From assembly GCF_007859655.1 (NCBI RefSeq), contig NZ_CP042304.1:806001-870000 (forward strand): a stretch of DNA of 64,000 nt. Reading direction: 5' to 3'. The notes below the pieces were generated by a model, which saw nothing but the letters and a program-made list of their open reading frames with translations, did no database searches and had not been told where the DNA came from. Within the stretch, counting starts at the first letter, position 1, and each line of letters begins with the position of its first letter. Below are positions 18,004 through 26,826 of the stretch, piece after piece. Source of the DNA: Devosia ginsengisoli (GTDB lineage Bacteria > Pseudomonadota > Alphaproteobacteria > Rhizobiales > Devosiaceae). Both the position numbers and the translations under genes were made by a program.

Positions 18004-18412
18004 GCGCCCGGCTTTGAGTATCCGGGCGGCCTGTCTCGCTGCTGCGCTGCTGTCTGCGCCCGCGCCGGCCCTGGCGGCCCCGGCCGGTGCCCATGCGCTC
18101 TACGCGCAATGTCTCGAAGGCAGCGACGGCTCGAACTTTGAATGGGAACAGTGCGGTCTGGACTATATGGCGCGCGAGCGGCAGCTTCTGGACAACACCT
18201 GGAAACAGCTGCTCGACGGCAGCACGGGCCAGACCCGCCGCGACCTGATCAACGAACAGGATGCCTGGACGACGTTCAGCACCTTCGCTTGCATCTTCTA
18301 CGCCAATGGCGATCTCGGCCGCGAGGGGCAGGTGCTGGATTACCCCGCCTGCGTGGCCAGCATGTTCGCCGATCGCACCCGAAGCTTGCGATCCTATATG
18401 GGCGTGCCATGA
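17993..18412 (+). CDS. LprI-like (DUF1311) exported protein
   Basis: 139-residue exported protein with an Ala-rich signal peptide (about 1-28). The mature part has four Cys (LYAQC, WEQCG, FACIF, YPACV) and the helix MARERQLLDNTWKQLL, typical of the LprI N-terminal domain (PF07007), a group that includes lysozyme inhibitors. Lysozyme inhibition is only a family-level possibility. It overlaps the preceding Cys-rich exported protein gene. Confidence 0.72.
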   Translation: MTSERPALSIRAACLAAALLSAPAPALAAPAGAHALYAQCLEGSDGSNFEWEQCGLDYMARERQLLDNTWKQLLDGSTGQTRRDLINEQDAWTTFSTFACIFYANGDLGREGQVLDYPACVASMFADRTRSLRSYMGVP

Positions 18413-18456
18413 TCCGGTCATCTGCCGACGATTGGTGAGGTCGCGAGCGAATCGAC

Positions 18457-19129
18457 CTAGATTCGCCCGGTGCTCAGCACGTAATCGACGCCACTCCTGA
18501 TATGCCCCGTCAGCTTGCCGACAATGCCTTCGGCATCGCGCCGCATGGCCAGGTCGAACAGCGCCCGGTGGTCGTCCATCACCGCCGAGCCGCGAAAACT
18601 GGCTGCCAGCATGTGGTAGCGGATGAAGCGGTCGAACACCGAGGCATGCAGGTCGAGCAGCGTGCGCGAGCCGCAGGCCGAGATCAGCGCATTGTGGAAA
18701 GCAAAGTCGTACCGCACCCACTGCGCCGTACGATCGATCTCGCCGGCCAATAACTGCGCCTCGACCACGCTCAGCTTGTGGTGGGCCGCTACCACGCGCC
18801 CCTCCCAGTCGAGATCGCCGGTTTGCAGCGAAAGCCTGATGGCGTGGCTTTCGAGCAGCAGGCGCAAATCGGCCACCTCGAGCAGGTTTTCCGCCGTTGC
18901 CGGAGCCACCTCGAAGCCGCGCTGCCCCTCGGCCACCACGAACTGTTCGCTGGCCAGCCGATTGAGAATCTCCCGCAGCGTGCTGACGCTGGCGCCATAG
19001 CGGGTTTTCAGCGAGATCGAGCTTGAGCTTTTTGCCGGGCGGCAGGGCGCCGGCAATGATGTCGTCCCGAATCCGCCGGAAGGCGATATCGCCAATGCCT
19101 TCGTCTGTGAGCTGTCTGTCGTCTGCCAA
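18457..19129 (-). pseudogene. GntR/FadR (FCD) family regulator broken by a one-base insertion
   Basis: The 5' part reads from TTG 19129 (GGAGG five bases before it; GTG 19144 is an alternative) through DIAFRRIRDDIIAGALPPG...KLKLD, the start of a GntR winged helix. The family then expects LLKTRYGASVSTLRE, but that follows only in another frame. Between GAT (19016-19018) and CTG (19009-19011) there are four bases instead of three, so one base in 19012-19015 is extra. The remainder to 18457 is a complete FCD domain (LEVADLRLLLESHAIRLSL, DFAFHNALI). It is either a real decay event or a sequencing error. It lies between the exported-protein pair and the TRAP genes. Confidence 0.85.
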
Positions 19130-19262
19130 TTCTGCCTCCGTCACCGGCTTTTACCCAAGGAAACGCCTGACGTCAAAGCAATCAGAAAATATCAGATGAA
19201 TTAAAAAACACATGACAAACGGAAAACGGGCCGCTAGTTTTCCACCAGTGGGAAACGTGCCA

Positions 19263-19290
19263 TTGACTTGAACGAACTATTTCGTACATT
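19263..19290 (+). promoter_or_regulatory. dctP promoter containing quinate-island operator O3
   Basis: TTGACT (19263-19268) and TACATT (19285-19290) are 16 bp apart. The operator GAACGAACTATTTCGTAC (19270-19287) matches 16 of 18 positions of GTACGAACTAGTTCGTAC and lies in the spacer and over the -10. Same arrangement as at quiC and the shikimate dehydrogenase gene. Confidence 0.78.
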
Positions 19291-19377
19291 GTGCGTCGGG
19301 ACGGAAAACGACGGTGATACGGCCGTGCGTCCGGTGAGGATGGCCCGCTTGCTGCGGGCACAAATGGGAGGATGACA

Positions 19378-20358
19378 ATGCGTTTTGGATTCACGCGCCG
19401 CGCGGTGCTGCTTGGTGGCCTGATGCTGGCGGCTGCGATGCCCGCCATGGCACAGGACAAGCCCGTGCTGCGGTTTTCGGCGGTGTTCTCGGCCGAGGAT
19501 ATTCGCGCCGAGATGATGGACCTGTTCGCCGGCCAGATCATCGAGGATTTCACCCTCGAGCCCTATTATGGCGGCAATCTCTTCAAGCAGGGCACCGAAC
19601 TGGTGGCCTTGCAGCGCGGGAACCTGGAAATGGGCAATATCGCCCCGCAGGACGTGTCCAACCAGATCCCGGCCTGGTCGGTGCTGACCTCGGCCTACCT
19701 GTTCCGCGACGCCGCCCATCTGCGCACCTTCTTCGACAGCGATGTCGGGGCTGAATTCAAGCAGATGGCCGAAGACCAGCTCGGCATCCACATTCTGGGC
19801 CCGACCTATTTCGGCGCCCGCCAGGTCGGCCTGCGCATCGACAAGGAAATCAAGACTCCGGCGGACATGGCCGGCATCAAGCTGCGTATGCCCGGTGGCG
19901 ATGCCTGGCAGTTCCTGGGCGAGGCGCTGGGCGCCAATCCCACGCCGATGGCCTATGCCGAGGTCTATACCGGCCTGCAGACCGGCGCCATCGACGGCCA
20001 GGACAATCCGCTCCCCAACGTCGAGAACATGAAGTTCTACGAAGTGATGGACCAGATCGTGCTGACCTCGCATCTGGTGGGCTATGACCTCCTGGTCATT
20101 TCCGGCGATGCCTGGAATGCCATGACGCCCGAACAGCAGGAAAAGGTGCAGGCCGCCGCCACGGCAGCCATCGACTTCAGCCAGCAGGCACATCTCGATC
20201 GCGAAGCCGAGCTGCTCGAGCAGTTCAAGACCGTCGGCCTCAACATCTATGAGCCGGACCTGGATGCCTTCCGCGCCCATGCCCAGCAGATGTACCTGGA
20301 CTCCGACCTGGCCAAGGACTGGCCGGAAGGCGTGATCGACCGCATCAACGCCCTCTAG
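19378..20358 (+). CDS. dctP: TRAP transporter substrate-binding protein (DctP family)
   Basis: Periplasmic ligand-binding subunit of a TRAP importer, 326 residues with signal peptide (FTRRAVLLGGLMLAAAMPAMA; the twin Arg may direct Tat export). DctP hallmarks include IKLRMPGGDAWQFLGEALG and YAEVYTGLQTGAIDGQDNP. ATG 19378 is seven bases from GGGAGG; ATG 19372 directly abuts that site. Its promoter carries the island operator, so the ligand is probably quinate, shikimate or a related acid. That is inference from context. Confidence 0.93.
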   Translation: MRFGFTRRAVLLGGLMLAAAMPAMAQDKPVLRFSAVFSAEDIRAEMMDLFAGQIIEDFTLEPYYGGNLFKQGTELVALQRGNLEMGNIAPQDVSNQIPAWSVLTSAYLFRDAAHLRTFFDSDVGAEFKQMAEDQLGIHILGPTYFGARQVGLRIDKEIKTPADMAGIKLRMPGGDAWQFLGEALGANPTPMAYAEVYTGLQTGAIDGQDNPLPNVENMKFYEVMDQIVLTSHLVGYDLLVISGDAWNAMTPEQQEKVQAAATAAIDFSQQAHLDREAELLEQFKTVGLNIYEPDLDAFRAHAQQMYLDSDLAKDWPEGVIDRINAL

Positions 20359-20421
20359 ACTGAACTCCGCATGCGGCGGTACCGGTTTGCGGTGCCGCCG
20401 TACCTGCCTCGGAGACTGCTG

Positions 20422-20940
20422 ATGAATTCCCGACTTGCCGGCCTCGGCGCGTGGTTCCATGCCCGCGCTGAAAACATCCTCGCAGCCATGCTCGCCGTTA
20501 TGTTTTCGGTGTTCATCCTGCAGATCGTCTTCCGCTACATCCTCAACCTGCCCATTGGCTGGACGCATGAAATCAGCGTCATCATGTGGTTGTGGATGGT
20601 CCTGTTCGGTACTGCCTTCGTGGTGCGCGACAGCGAGGAAATCCGCTTCGACATCGTCTATTCGGCAGTCAGCGACCGCTGGCGGCGGGCTATGGTGGCG
20701 ATCACGGCCATCACGCTCATCTTCTTCTTCGCCATCTCGCTGCCCGCGGTCATCGACTACGTGCTGTTCATGAAGGTCGAGAAGACCGCCTATCTCAAGA
20801 TCCGGTTCGACTGGCTCTATTCCATTTACGCCATCTTCGCGGTGGCCACCATCGTCCGCCAGTTCTGGCTCGGCTGCCAGGCTATCTGGGGCAAGGGCCC
20901 CGAAGCGTTCGATCCGACCAAGGCGAGCTCCGGCATATGA
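20422..20940 (+). CDS. dctQ: TRAP transporter small permease (DctQ)
   Basis: Small membrane subunit, 172 residues with four hydrophobic segments (for example LAAMLAVMFSVFILQIVFRY and ITAITLIFFFAISLPAVI). I choose ATG 20422 after GGAGACTGCTG; an in-frame reading extends 17 codons upstream without support. The stop overlaps the DctM start (ATGA). Together with DctP and DctM it makes a sodium-coupled importer. Confidence 0.92.
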   Translation: MNSRLAGLGAWFHARAENILAAMLAVMFSVFILQIVFRYILNLPIGWTHEISVIMWLWMVLFGTAFVVRDSEEIRFDIVYSAVSDRWRRAMVAITAITLIFFFAISLPAVIDYVLFMKVEKTAYLKIRFDWLYSIYAIFAVATIVRQFWLGCQAIWGKGPEAFDPTKASSGI

Positions 20941-22247
20941 TCCTCTCCACCGCTTTCACTCTCGCCCTCGGGCTGATCATCGTGCTGTCGGTGTTCGGCC
21001 TGCCCATGGGCCTCTCCATGATCTGCGCTTCCGTGCTCTACCTGCTGATGCGCGGGCAGGACATGGGCATCGTTGCCGAGCAGTTCCTCAACGGCATGTA
21101 TTCCAACTACATCATGCTGGCCGTGCCGCTCTTCATTCTCGCCGCCGAGATCATGAATTCGGGCACCCTGTCCGAGCGCCTGCTGCGCTGGTGCGATGCC
21201 GTTGTCGGCCGCTTCCGTGGCGGCCTGGCCCAGGTCAATATCCTGCAATCCATCGTCTTTGCCGGCATGTCCGGCTCAGCCATCGCCGATGCCGCCGGCT
21301 CGGGCAAGATGATGCAGCACATGATGACGCAGGACGGCAAATATACGCCCAGCTACGCCGCCGCGCTGACCGCCGTCACTGCCGTGATCGGGCCGATCAT
21401 TCCGCCCTCCATCCCCATGGTGCTCTACGCGCTGATTGCCGATGCCTCCATCGGCTACCTGTTCCTGGCCGGTGTCGTGCCGGGCCTGCTCATGGCCGGC
21501 GTCATGATGATCCAGGTCGCCGTCACCGCCCGCACGCGCAACTTCCCGGTCGAAAAGCCGGTCCCCCTGCGCCAACTGCCCAAGATGACCTGGCATGCTT
21601 TGCCGGTGCTCTTCATGCCGATCGTGCTGATGTACGGCATCTATGGCGGCATCACCACGCCGACCGAGGCCGCCGCCGTCGCTGCCTTCTATGCGCTGGT
21701 CGTTTCCATCGTCGTCTATCGCAGCGTCAGGCTGCCCGACCTCTATGCCGCGCTGCTGACATCAGCCAAGACCACCGCCTCCATCGGCATGCTGATCGCC
21801 GGCGCGCTGGTGTTCAACTATGTCGTCACCATCGAGAACATCCCGCACAGCCTCAGCGCCATCCTGCTCTCCTGGGATCTCAACCCGATCACCTTCCTGA
21901 TCGCGGTCAATATCCTGCTGCTGATCCTGGGCTGCGTGCTCGAAGGCACCACCATCCTGCTGGTCATCGTGCCGGTGCTGATCCCCACCGCCTCGGCGCT
22001 GGGCATCGACATGGTGCATTTCGGGGTGGTTGTGGTGGTCAACATCATGCTGGGCCTGGTGACGCCGCCCTATGGCCTGCTGCTCTTCATCATGACCCGC
22101 ATATCCGGCGCCCCGATGAAGGCCATTGTCGGTGACGTCCTGCCATTCCTCGGCGGGCTGGTCCTGGCGCTGATCCTCTTCACCTTCGTGCCCGAAACGG
22201 TGCTCTGGCTGCCCCGGATGTTCGGCTATGGCGGTGGTGGCCTATGA
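20937..22247 (+). CDS. dctM: TRAP transporter large permease (DctM)
   Basis: Large permease, 436 residues with about 12-13 membrane segments. Family blocks include [16 protein letters not shown] and [10 protein letters not shown]. The start at 20937 overlaps the DctQ stop by four bases; an in-frame reading reaches far upstream through dctQ and is rejected. Its own stop overlaps the aroQ start, linking import to catabolism in one operon. Confidence 0.94.
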   Translation: MILSTAFTLALGLIIVLSVFGLPMGLSMICASVLYLLMRGQDMGIVAEQFLNGMYSNYIMLAVPLFILAAEIMNSGTLSERLLRWCDAVVGRFRGGLAQVNILQSIVFAGMSGSAIADAAGSGKMMQHMMTQDGKYTPSYAAALTAVTAVIGPIIPPSIPMVLYALIADASIGYLFLAGVVPGLLMAGVMMIQVAVTARTRNFPVEKPVPLRQLPKMTWHALPVLFMPIVLMYGIYGGITTPTEAAAVAAFYALVVSIVVYRSVRLPDLYAALLTSAKTTASIGMLIAGALVFNYVVTIENIPHSLSAILLSWDLNPITFLIAVNILLLILGCVLEGTTILLVIVPVLIPTASALGIDMVHFGVVVVVNIMLGLVTPPYGLLLFIMTRISGAPMKAIVGDVLPFLGGLVLALILFTFVPETVLWLPRMFGYGGGGL

Positions 22248-22681
22248 AGCCGATCTATGTCCTTAACGGCCCCAACCTCAACCGGCTGGGCAAGCGCGAG
22301 CCGTCCATCTACGGCGCCACCACGCTTGATGAGGTCGAGCAGATTTGCCGCGCCACCGCCGGCGACCGGCCCATCGTGTTCCACCAGACCAACAGCGAGG
22401 AAAAGCTGATCGATCTTGTGCACGAGGCCATAGACGAGGGGGCAGGGATCATCATCAATCCCGCCGCCTTCACCTTCACCTCGCTGGCCCTCCTCGATGC
22501 CCTCAAGATGTTCGAAGGCCCTGTCATCGAGTTCCACATCTCCAACATCCATAAGCGCGAGCCGATCTATCACCGCTCCTACGTGTCGATTCGCGCCGAC
22601 GCCGTCATGGCCGGCCTCGGCGCCCGCGGCTACGCCACGGCCGTTACCGCCATGCTGACGATGCTGGCCGACCGCGCCTAG
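22244..22681 (+). CDS. aroQ: Type II 3-dehydroquinate dehydratase
   Basis: Converts 3-dehydroquinate to 3-dehydroshikimate in the cytoplasm, 145 residues, the usual length. Active-site blocks are present: [18 protein letters not shown] with the catalytic Tyr, [17 protein letters not shown] and EFHISN with the catalytic His. It is translationally coupled to dctM (ATGA overlap). In this island it links quinate-derived dehydroquinate to quiC. A biosynthetic copy may exist elsewhere in the genome. Confidence 0.94.
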   Translation: MKPIYVLNGPNLNRLGKREPSIYGATTLDEVEQICRATAGDRPIVFHQTNSEEKLIDLVHEAIDEGAGIIINPAAFTFTSLALLDALKMFEGPVIEFHISNIHKREPIYHRSYVSIRADAVMAGLGARGYATAVTAMLTMLADRA

Positions 22682-22774
22682 GGCACGATCGGCGTTGAAT
22701 TTTTCGTTTGGTTCCGTTTCGGGCAAAATCGCCTCTTGCCTCAGATGCCGAGCTTGTCTATGTCACGGGCCAGT

Positions 22775-22851
22775 CGGGGCGTAGCGCAGCCTGGTAGCGC
22801 ATTTGTCTGGGGGACAAAGGGTCGTCGGTTCAAATCCGGCCGCTCCGACCA
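22775..22851 (+). tRNA. tRNA-Pro (GGG)
   Basis: 77-nt cloverleaf including encoded CCA. Acceptor CGGGGCG pairs with CGCTCCG with one G-T pair. The anticodon loop is CTGGGGG, giving GGG. The T arm is GTCGG TTCAAAT CCGGC. Confidence 0.95.
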
Positions 22852-22917
22852 TTCTCACTTTTCGCAGAACTCGCGCCGCCCGGCATCGGGCGGCACTGCC
22901 AGCCTGGAGCCTTGCCC

Positions 22918-23889
22918 ATGCCGCTGACGGCGCGTGAAATAGAGCCCGTACTGGCATGCTGGGATGAAGTCGAAGGTGCCCAGGCCCGACTCATCAATCA
23001 CTCCGAAAACCACACCTTTCAGCTCGACACCCCGGCGCGGGGCAGTTTTACCCTGCGCATCCATCGTGCCGGCTATCAGTCGCGCGGCTCGATCGAGAGC
23101 GAACTGGCCTGGCTGAAAGCCCTGCGGCAGGATACGTCGCTCCCCATCCCCGAACCGGTCCCCGGTCGCGATGGCCAGATGCTGCAGCGTTTCGGCACAG
23201 ATGATGGTGAGCGACTGGCCGTGCTGTTCCGCCACATCCCCGGCAGCGAGCCGCAGCCCGAGGGCAAGCTGGACGACCTGTTCGGCACGCTCGGTATCTA
23301 CGCCGCCACGATGCACAACCATGTCACCACCTGGCAGCGCCCGCCCGGTTTCGAGCGGCAGGTCTGGCAGGCCGCGACCATTCTGGATTCCGATGGCCTA
23401 TGGGGCGACTGGCGCATTGCCCCCGGCGTCAACCGCAACAACAGGCCAGTGCTCGACCGGCTGGATTCCGCCCTCTGGTTGCGCCTGGCCGCCTATGGCA
23501 CCAGCCCCGACCGCTACGGCCTGATCCATGCCGATATGCGCCTGGGCAATCTGCTGGTCGATGGCGACAAGCTCACGCTGATCGACTTCGATGATTGCGG
23601 CTTCTGCTGGTTCGCCTACGACTTTGCCGCCGCCATCTCGTTCTACGAGACCAGCCCGGCCATTCCCGTGCTCAAGGCGGCCTGGCTCAAGGGCTACCAG
23701 TCCGTGCGTCAGCTGGGCGCCGAGGATATCGCCGCCATCGACGCCATGGTCATGCTGCGCCGCATGGCGCTGCTGGCCTGGATCGGCTCGCATGCCGAAA
23801 CCAACCTTGCCCAGCAGCATATGAACGGCTTTGCCGATGGCACGGCCCAGCTCGCCGAGCGCTACCTGCGCGGCTCTCTCTGGCCGTAA
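22918..23889 (+). CDS. Phosphotransferase family protein (APH/homoserine kinase-like)
   Basis: 323-residue protein with the kinase-like fold of aminoglycoside phosphotransferases and the SrkA/YihE group. The catalytic loop is HADMRLGNLLV (Asp and Asn present) and the metal-binding DFD is in LIDFDDCGFCWFAYDFA. The ATP-side Lys is not obvious; HENHTFQL-like SENHTFQL marks the N-lobe. ATG 22918 is chosen with GGAG nine bases before it. The substrate is unknown; homoserine or protein kinase are both possible. Confidence 0.8.
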   Translation: MPLTAREIEPVLACWDEVEGAQARLINHSENHTFQLDTPARGSFTLRIHRAGYQSRGSIESELAWLKALRQDTSLPIPEPVPGRDGQMLQRFGTDDGERLAVLFRHIPGSEPQPEGKLDDLFGTLGIYAATMHNHVTTWQRPPGFERQVWQAATILDSDGLWGDWRIAPGVNRNNRPVLDRLDSALWLRLAAYGTSPDRYGLIHADMRLGNLLVDGDKLTLIDFDDCGFCWFAYDFAAAISFYETSPAIPVLKAAWLKGYQSVRQLGAEDIAAIDAMVMLRRMALLAWIGSHAETNLAQQHMNGFADGTAQLAERYLRGSLWP

Positions 23890-23900
23890 CGCTACCCTGG

Positions 23901-23932
23901 AGACCTCACGGTGAGCTTGTCGAACCATGCGG
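23901..23932 (+). repeat. Family A repeat, single arm
   Basis: AGACCTCACGGTGAGCTTG followed by TCGAACCATGCGG matches one arm of the 55.4-kb inverted repeat. No second arm is seen. Confidence 0.7.
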
Positions 23933-23948
23933 CCGGCCGACACCCGTC

Positions 23949-25235
23949 CTAGATCAGCATCCGCTCCCGTGGCGCCGAGGCGCGGGCGTCATTGCCGATG
24001 GCGCTGGCAATGCCCCAGATCAGCCCGGCCACCAGATAATAGTGCCGCCAATGGTCGGAATCGATGATCGCCGATTCGCCGACCAGCATGGTGAAGGTCG
24101 CCACCAGCGGGATCATCATCAGGCGATAGGGGGAGGGGCGGGTCAGCGCCGCAATGCCGCGCCACAGCGTCAGGATGACCAGCAGGTAGTAAAACGCCCC
24201 GCCGCCCCAGCCATAGACATGCAGCACCGAGACATAGACGTTATGCGGCTCCTCGATAATGCGCAGGTTGTGGAATTCGCTCGGCCCGATGCCCAGTGGA
24301 TGGTCCAGCGCCAGTTCGAACGCATAGCCCTGGCGGCCGAAACGGCCGGTTTCCCCTGAATCGTAGTTCTGTCCGGCGGCGCGGGTCTCGAACAGGTCGG
24401 CCACCGAGGGAATGCTCAGCAGCCCCGCCAGCGCCACGACAAGCATGGCCGCGCCCACCAGCGACATGATCATGATGCGGACCTTGTCGCGCGCTGCCGC
24501 CTCCAGCCAGAAGCACAGCACCAGCACAATCAGCGACGACAGCGCGAAATGCCCCCACGCAGCGCGCGAGAAGCTGACGAACACGCCCACGAACAGCACC
24601 AGGTAGATGAGGGCGGCAATGATCGCGCTGCGCCCCGAACTCAGCAGGACCCGCTGCAGCGCATACATGGCCGGCAGCACCAGGAAGGGGCCGAACACAT
24701 TGGGATCGTTGAAGGCGGCCTTGGCCCGGCCATAGCGCAGGAAGATATCAGCCCCCGGCATGATGCCGAGATAGGCCAGCGTTCCCACCAGCGCTGAAAT
24801 CACGGCGGTCGCCGTATAGGCATTCATCACCAGCCGCATGCGCCTTTCGGTCGCCTCGGCCACGTAATTGGCGATGAAATACGTCGTCAGCAGCAGGAAG
24901 ATGGTGACGATGGAAAAGATCAGCGCATCGGTGATGTCAGTGAACCGCACCTGGAAGCATGCGATCAGCGCGAAGGGCGTGAAGCCGATGAGAATGGCCA
25001 GCAGCCCGAAGGTCGACCGATAGAGCCCCAGCCCGGCCACAAAGGCCAGCGGCAGCACGACGAGAAAGGTCAGCTCGTACGGCGAGGGCTCGAACAGCAC
25101 CAGCCCGCCGGTAAAGATCCACACCGCCACCATGACATCGAGCAGGCGCATGGCGCGCGCGCGGATGACGGCAAGGCCGAGTCCATTGGACCCGGCCCCG
25201 GAATGTCCGCCCTCAAGGGTTCCGGTGGCGCTCAA
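23949..25235 (-). CDS. O-antigen ligase/polymerase family protein (Wzy or ExoQ-like)
   Basis: Integral membrane protein, 428 residues with about 11-12 hydrophobic segments and a periplasmic loop before the last third. The sequence HPLGIGPSEFHNL and EEPHNVYVSVLHVYGWGG resemble the Wzy_C region. It lies in an exopolysaccharide locus, with a four-base overlap to the sugar transferase gene, so it probably polymerises lipid-linked repeat units. Sequence alone does not separate polymerase from ligase. Confidence 0.82.
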   Translation of the reverse strand: MSATGTLEGGHSGAGSNGLGLAVIRARAMRLLDVMVAVWIFTGGLVLFEPSPYELTFLVVLPLAFVAGLGLYRSTFGLLAILIGFTPFALIACFQVRFTDITDALIFSIVTIFLLLTTYFIANYVAEATERRMRLVMNAYTATAVISALVGTLAYLGIMPGADIFLRYGRAKAAFNDPNVFGPFLVLPAMYALQRVLLSSGRSAIIAALIYLVLFVGVFVSFSRAAWGHFALSSLIVLVLCFWLEAAARDKVRIMIMSLVGAAMLVVALAGLLSIPSVADLFETRAAGQNYDSGETGRFGRQGYAFELALDHPLGIGPSEFHNLRIIEEPHNVYVSVLHVYGWGGGAFYYLLVILTLWRGIAALTRPSPYRLMMIPLVATFTMLVGESAIIDSDHWRHYYLVAGLIWGIASAIGNDARASAPRERMLI

Positions 25236-26755
25236 TAGGCATTCTCGTTCTTGGCCACGAGCGAGACCGGCGTCATCACCACGATGTAGAGATCGAACAG
25301 GATCGACCAGTGCTCGATATAGTAGAGGTCGTGGTTCACCCGCTGCATGATCTTTTCGATCGTGTCGGTTTCCCCGCGCCAGCCATTGACTTGTGCCCAG
25401 CCCGTCATGCCCGGCTTCACCCGATGGCGGGCGAAATAGCCTTCCACCGCTTCGTAATAGAGCAGGTTGTCGGCCTTGGCCTGCAGCGCATGCGGCCGTG
25501 GCCCGACAATCGACAGCTCGCCCTTAAGCACGTTGAACAGTTGCGGCAGCTCGTCGATGGACGTCTTGCGGATGAACTTGCCGACCTTGGTGACGCGCGG
25601 ATCGCCCTTGGTCACCTGTTTGACGGCATTGTGGTCCAGCGTTTCGGTCCGCATCGAGCGGAATTTGTAGATCTTGATCAGCTCGTTGTTGAAGCCGTGC
25701 CGGTTCTGCCGGAAGAACACCGGCCCCTTGCTTTCGAGCTTGATGGCGATGGCCGTGACGATCATCACCGGCGACAGCAGGATCAGCGCCGTCAGTGCCA
25801 CCACCTTGTCGAACACCCATTTGAAGACCAGGTTCCAGTCCGAAATCGGCCGGTCGGCCATGTCGAACACGGCGATATCGCCGACATAGGAATAGGCCTT
25901 GTTGGTGAATTTGAGCTTGCTCATATGCGCCGACAGGCGGATATCGACAGGCAGCACCCAGAGCTGGGTCAGCATATCCAGCACGCGCTTTTCCGCCGAA
26001 AGCGGCATCGACACCATCACCAGGTCGACAGGTGTGCGTCGTGCGAATTCGATGAGGTCGGCCACCTTGCCCAGCTTGGCATAGCCCGCCACCATGTCGG
26101 GCGAACGGTCATCGATCCGGTCGTCGAACAGGCCCAGCAGCAAGATGTCATTGCTGGCGCTGGCGCCGATCTGCTCGATCAGCACTTCGGCATCCTTGCC
26201 GCCACCGACGATGACAGTGCGCCGCCGCAGCCGTCCTGCCGCCGTCCAGTGCTGCACCAGCGCCCGCAGGCCCAGGCGGAACCCGATCAGCAGTGCCGCC
26301 CCGCCAATATACCAGCTGATCAGCCAGACGCGCGAGAACAGGTCCCCCGCCTTGAAAAAGAAGATGCCGACCGTCAGCAGCGTCATCACCAGCGTCCAGG
26401 CGACCAGCGTGCGGCCAATCTGGTTGAACACGGTGCGATACGCCGCGATACGATGCGTGCGCGCCGCGTTGAACAGCACATTGGCCATCAGGCACGCGGC
26501 CAGGATCACCGGGACATAGAAGGCCGGCTGCCCCAGCTCCACGTAATATTCGTAAATGCCGTAGCCCAAAGTCGCCAGCAGCACGGCCTCGACCACCTGC
26601 GCCACCCCGACTACGACGGCGCCCGAAATACCGCGCTCCACCGGAGCGGCGATAATGGCCTCGGCCTGATCGGAAAGCGAGCGCCCCGCTTCGCCTGCGG
26701 CGCTTTGCTTGGATACGTGCTCCAGCACGGCCTGCTTGGGGTCAACTCGATACAT
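25232..26755 (-). CDS. Undecaprenyl-phosphate sugar phosphotransferase (WcaJ type)
   Basis: Initiating enzyme that loads a sugar-1-phosphate onto undecaprenyl phosphate. The 507 residues have four to five membrane segments and a central CoA-binding-like region (RRTVIVGGGKDAEVLI). The C-terminal bacterial sugar transferase domain shows KIYKFRSMRT, DELPQLFNVLKG, IVGPRPHA and VKPGMTGWAQVNGWRG. Closest to the undecaprenyl-phosphate glucose phosphotransferase group; glucose versus galactose is not decided. It is followed by the polymerase gene with overlap. Confidence 0.93.
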   Translation of the reverse strand: MYRVDPKQAVLEHVSKQSAAGEAGRSLSDQAEAIIAAPVERGISGAVVVGVAQVVEAVLLATLGYGIYEYYVELGQPAFYVPVILAACLMANVLFNAARTHRIAAYRTVFNQIGRTLVAWTLVMTLLTVGIFFFKAGDLFSRVWLISWYIGGAALLIGFRLGLRALVQHWTAAGRLRRRTVIVGGGKDAEVLIEQIGASASNDILLLGLFDDRIDDRSPDMVAGYAKLGKVADLIEFARRTPVDLVMVSMPLSAEKRVLDMLTQLWVLPVDIRLSAHMSKLKFTNKAYSYVGDIAVFDMADRPISDWNLVFKWVFDKVVALTALILLSPVMIVTAIAIKLESKGPVFFRQNRHGFNNELIKIYKFRSMRTETLDHNAVKQVTKGDPRVTKVGKFIRKTSIDELPQLFNVLKGELSIVGPRPHALQAKADNLLYYEAVEGYFARHRVKPGMTGWAQVNGWRGETDTIEKIMQRVNHDLYYIEHWSILFDLYIVVMTPVSLVAKNENAY

Positions 26756-26826
26756 GGGACGCTACCGGAACAGAACTCTCCCGGCACTATCGGCTCAATG
26801 GGTTTATATCAGATGAAGTTGAAGCC

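Noticed and set aside
22775..22851. tRNA-Pro as an integration site for a genomic island
   Set aside because: No integrase gene and no duplicated tRNA end were seen within the window.
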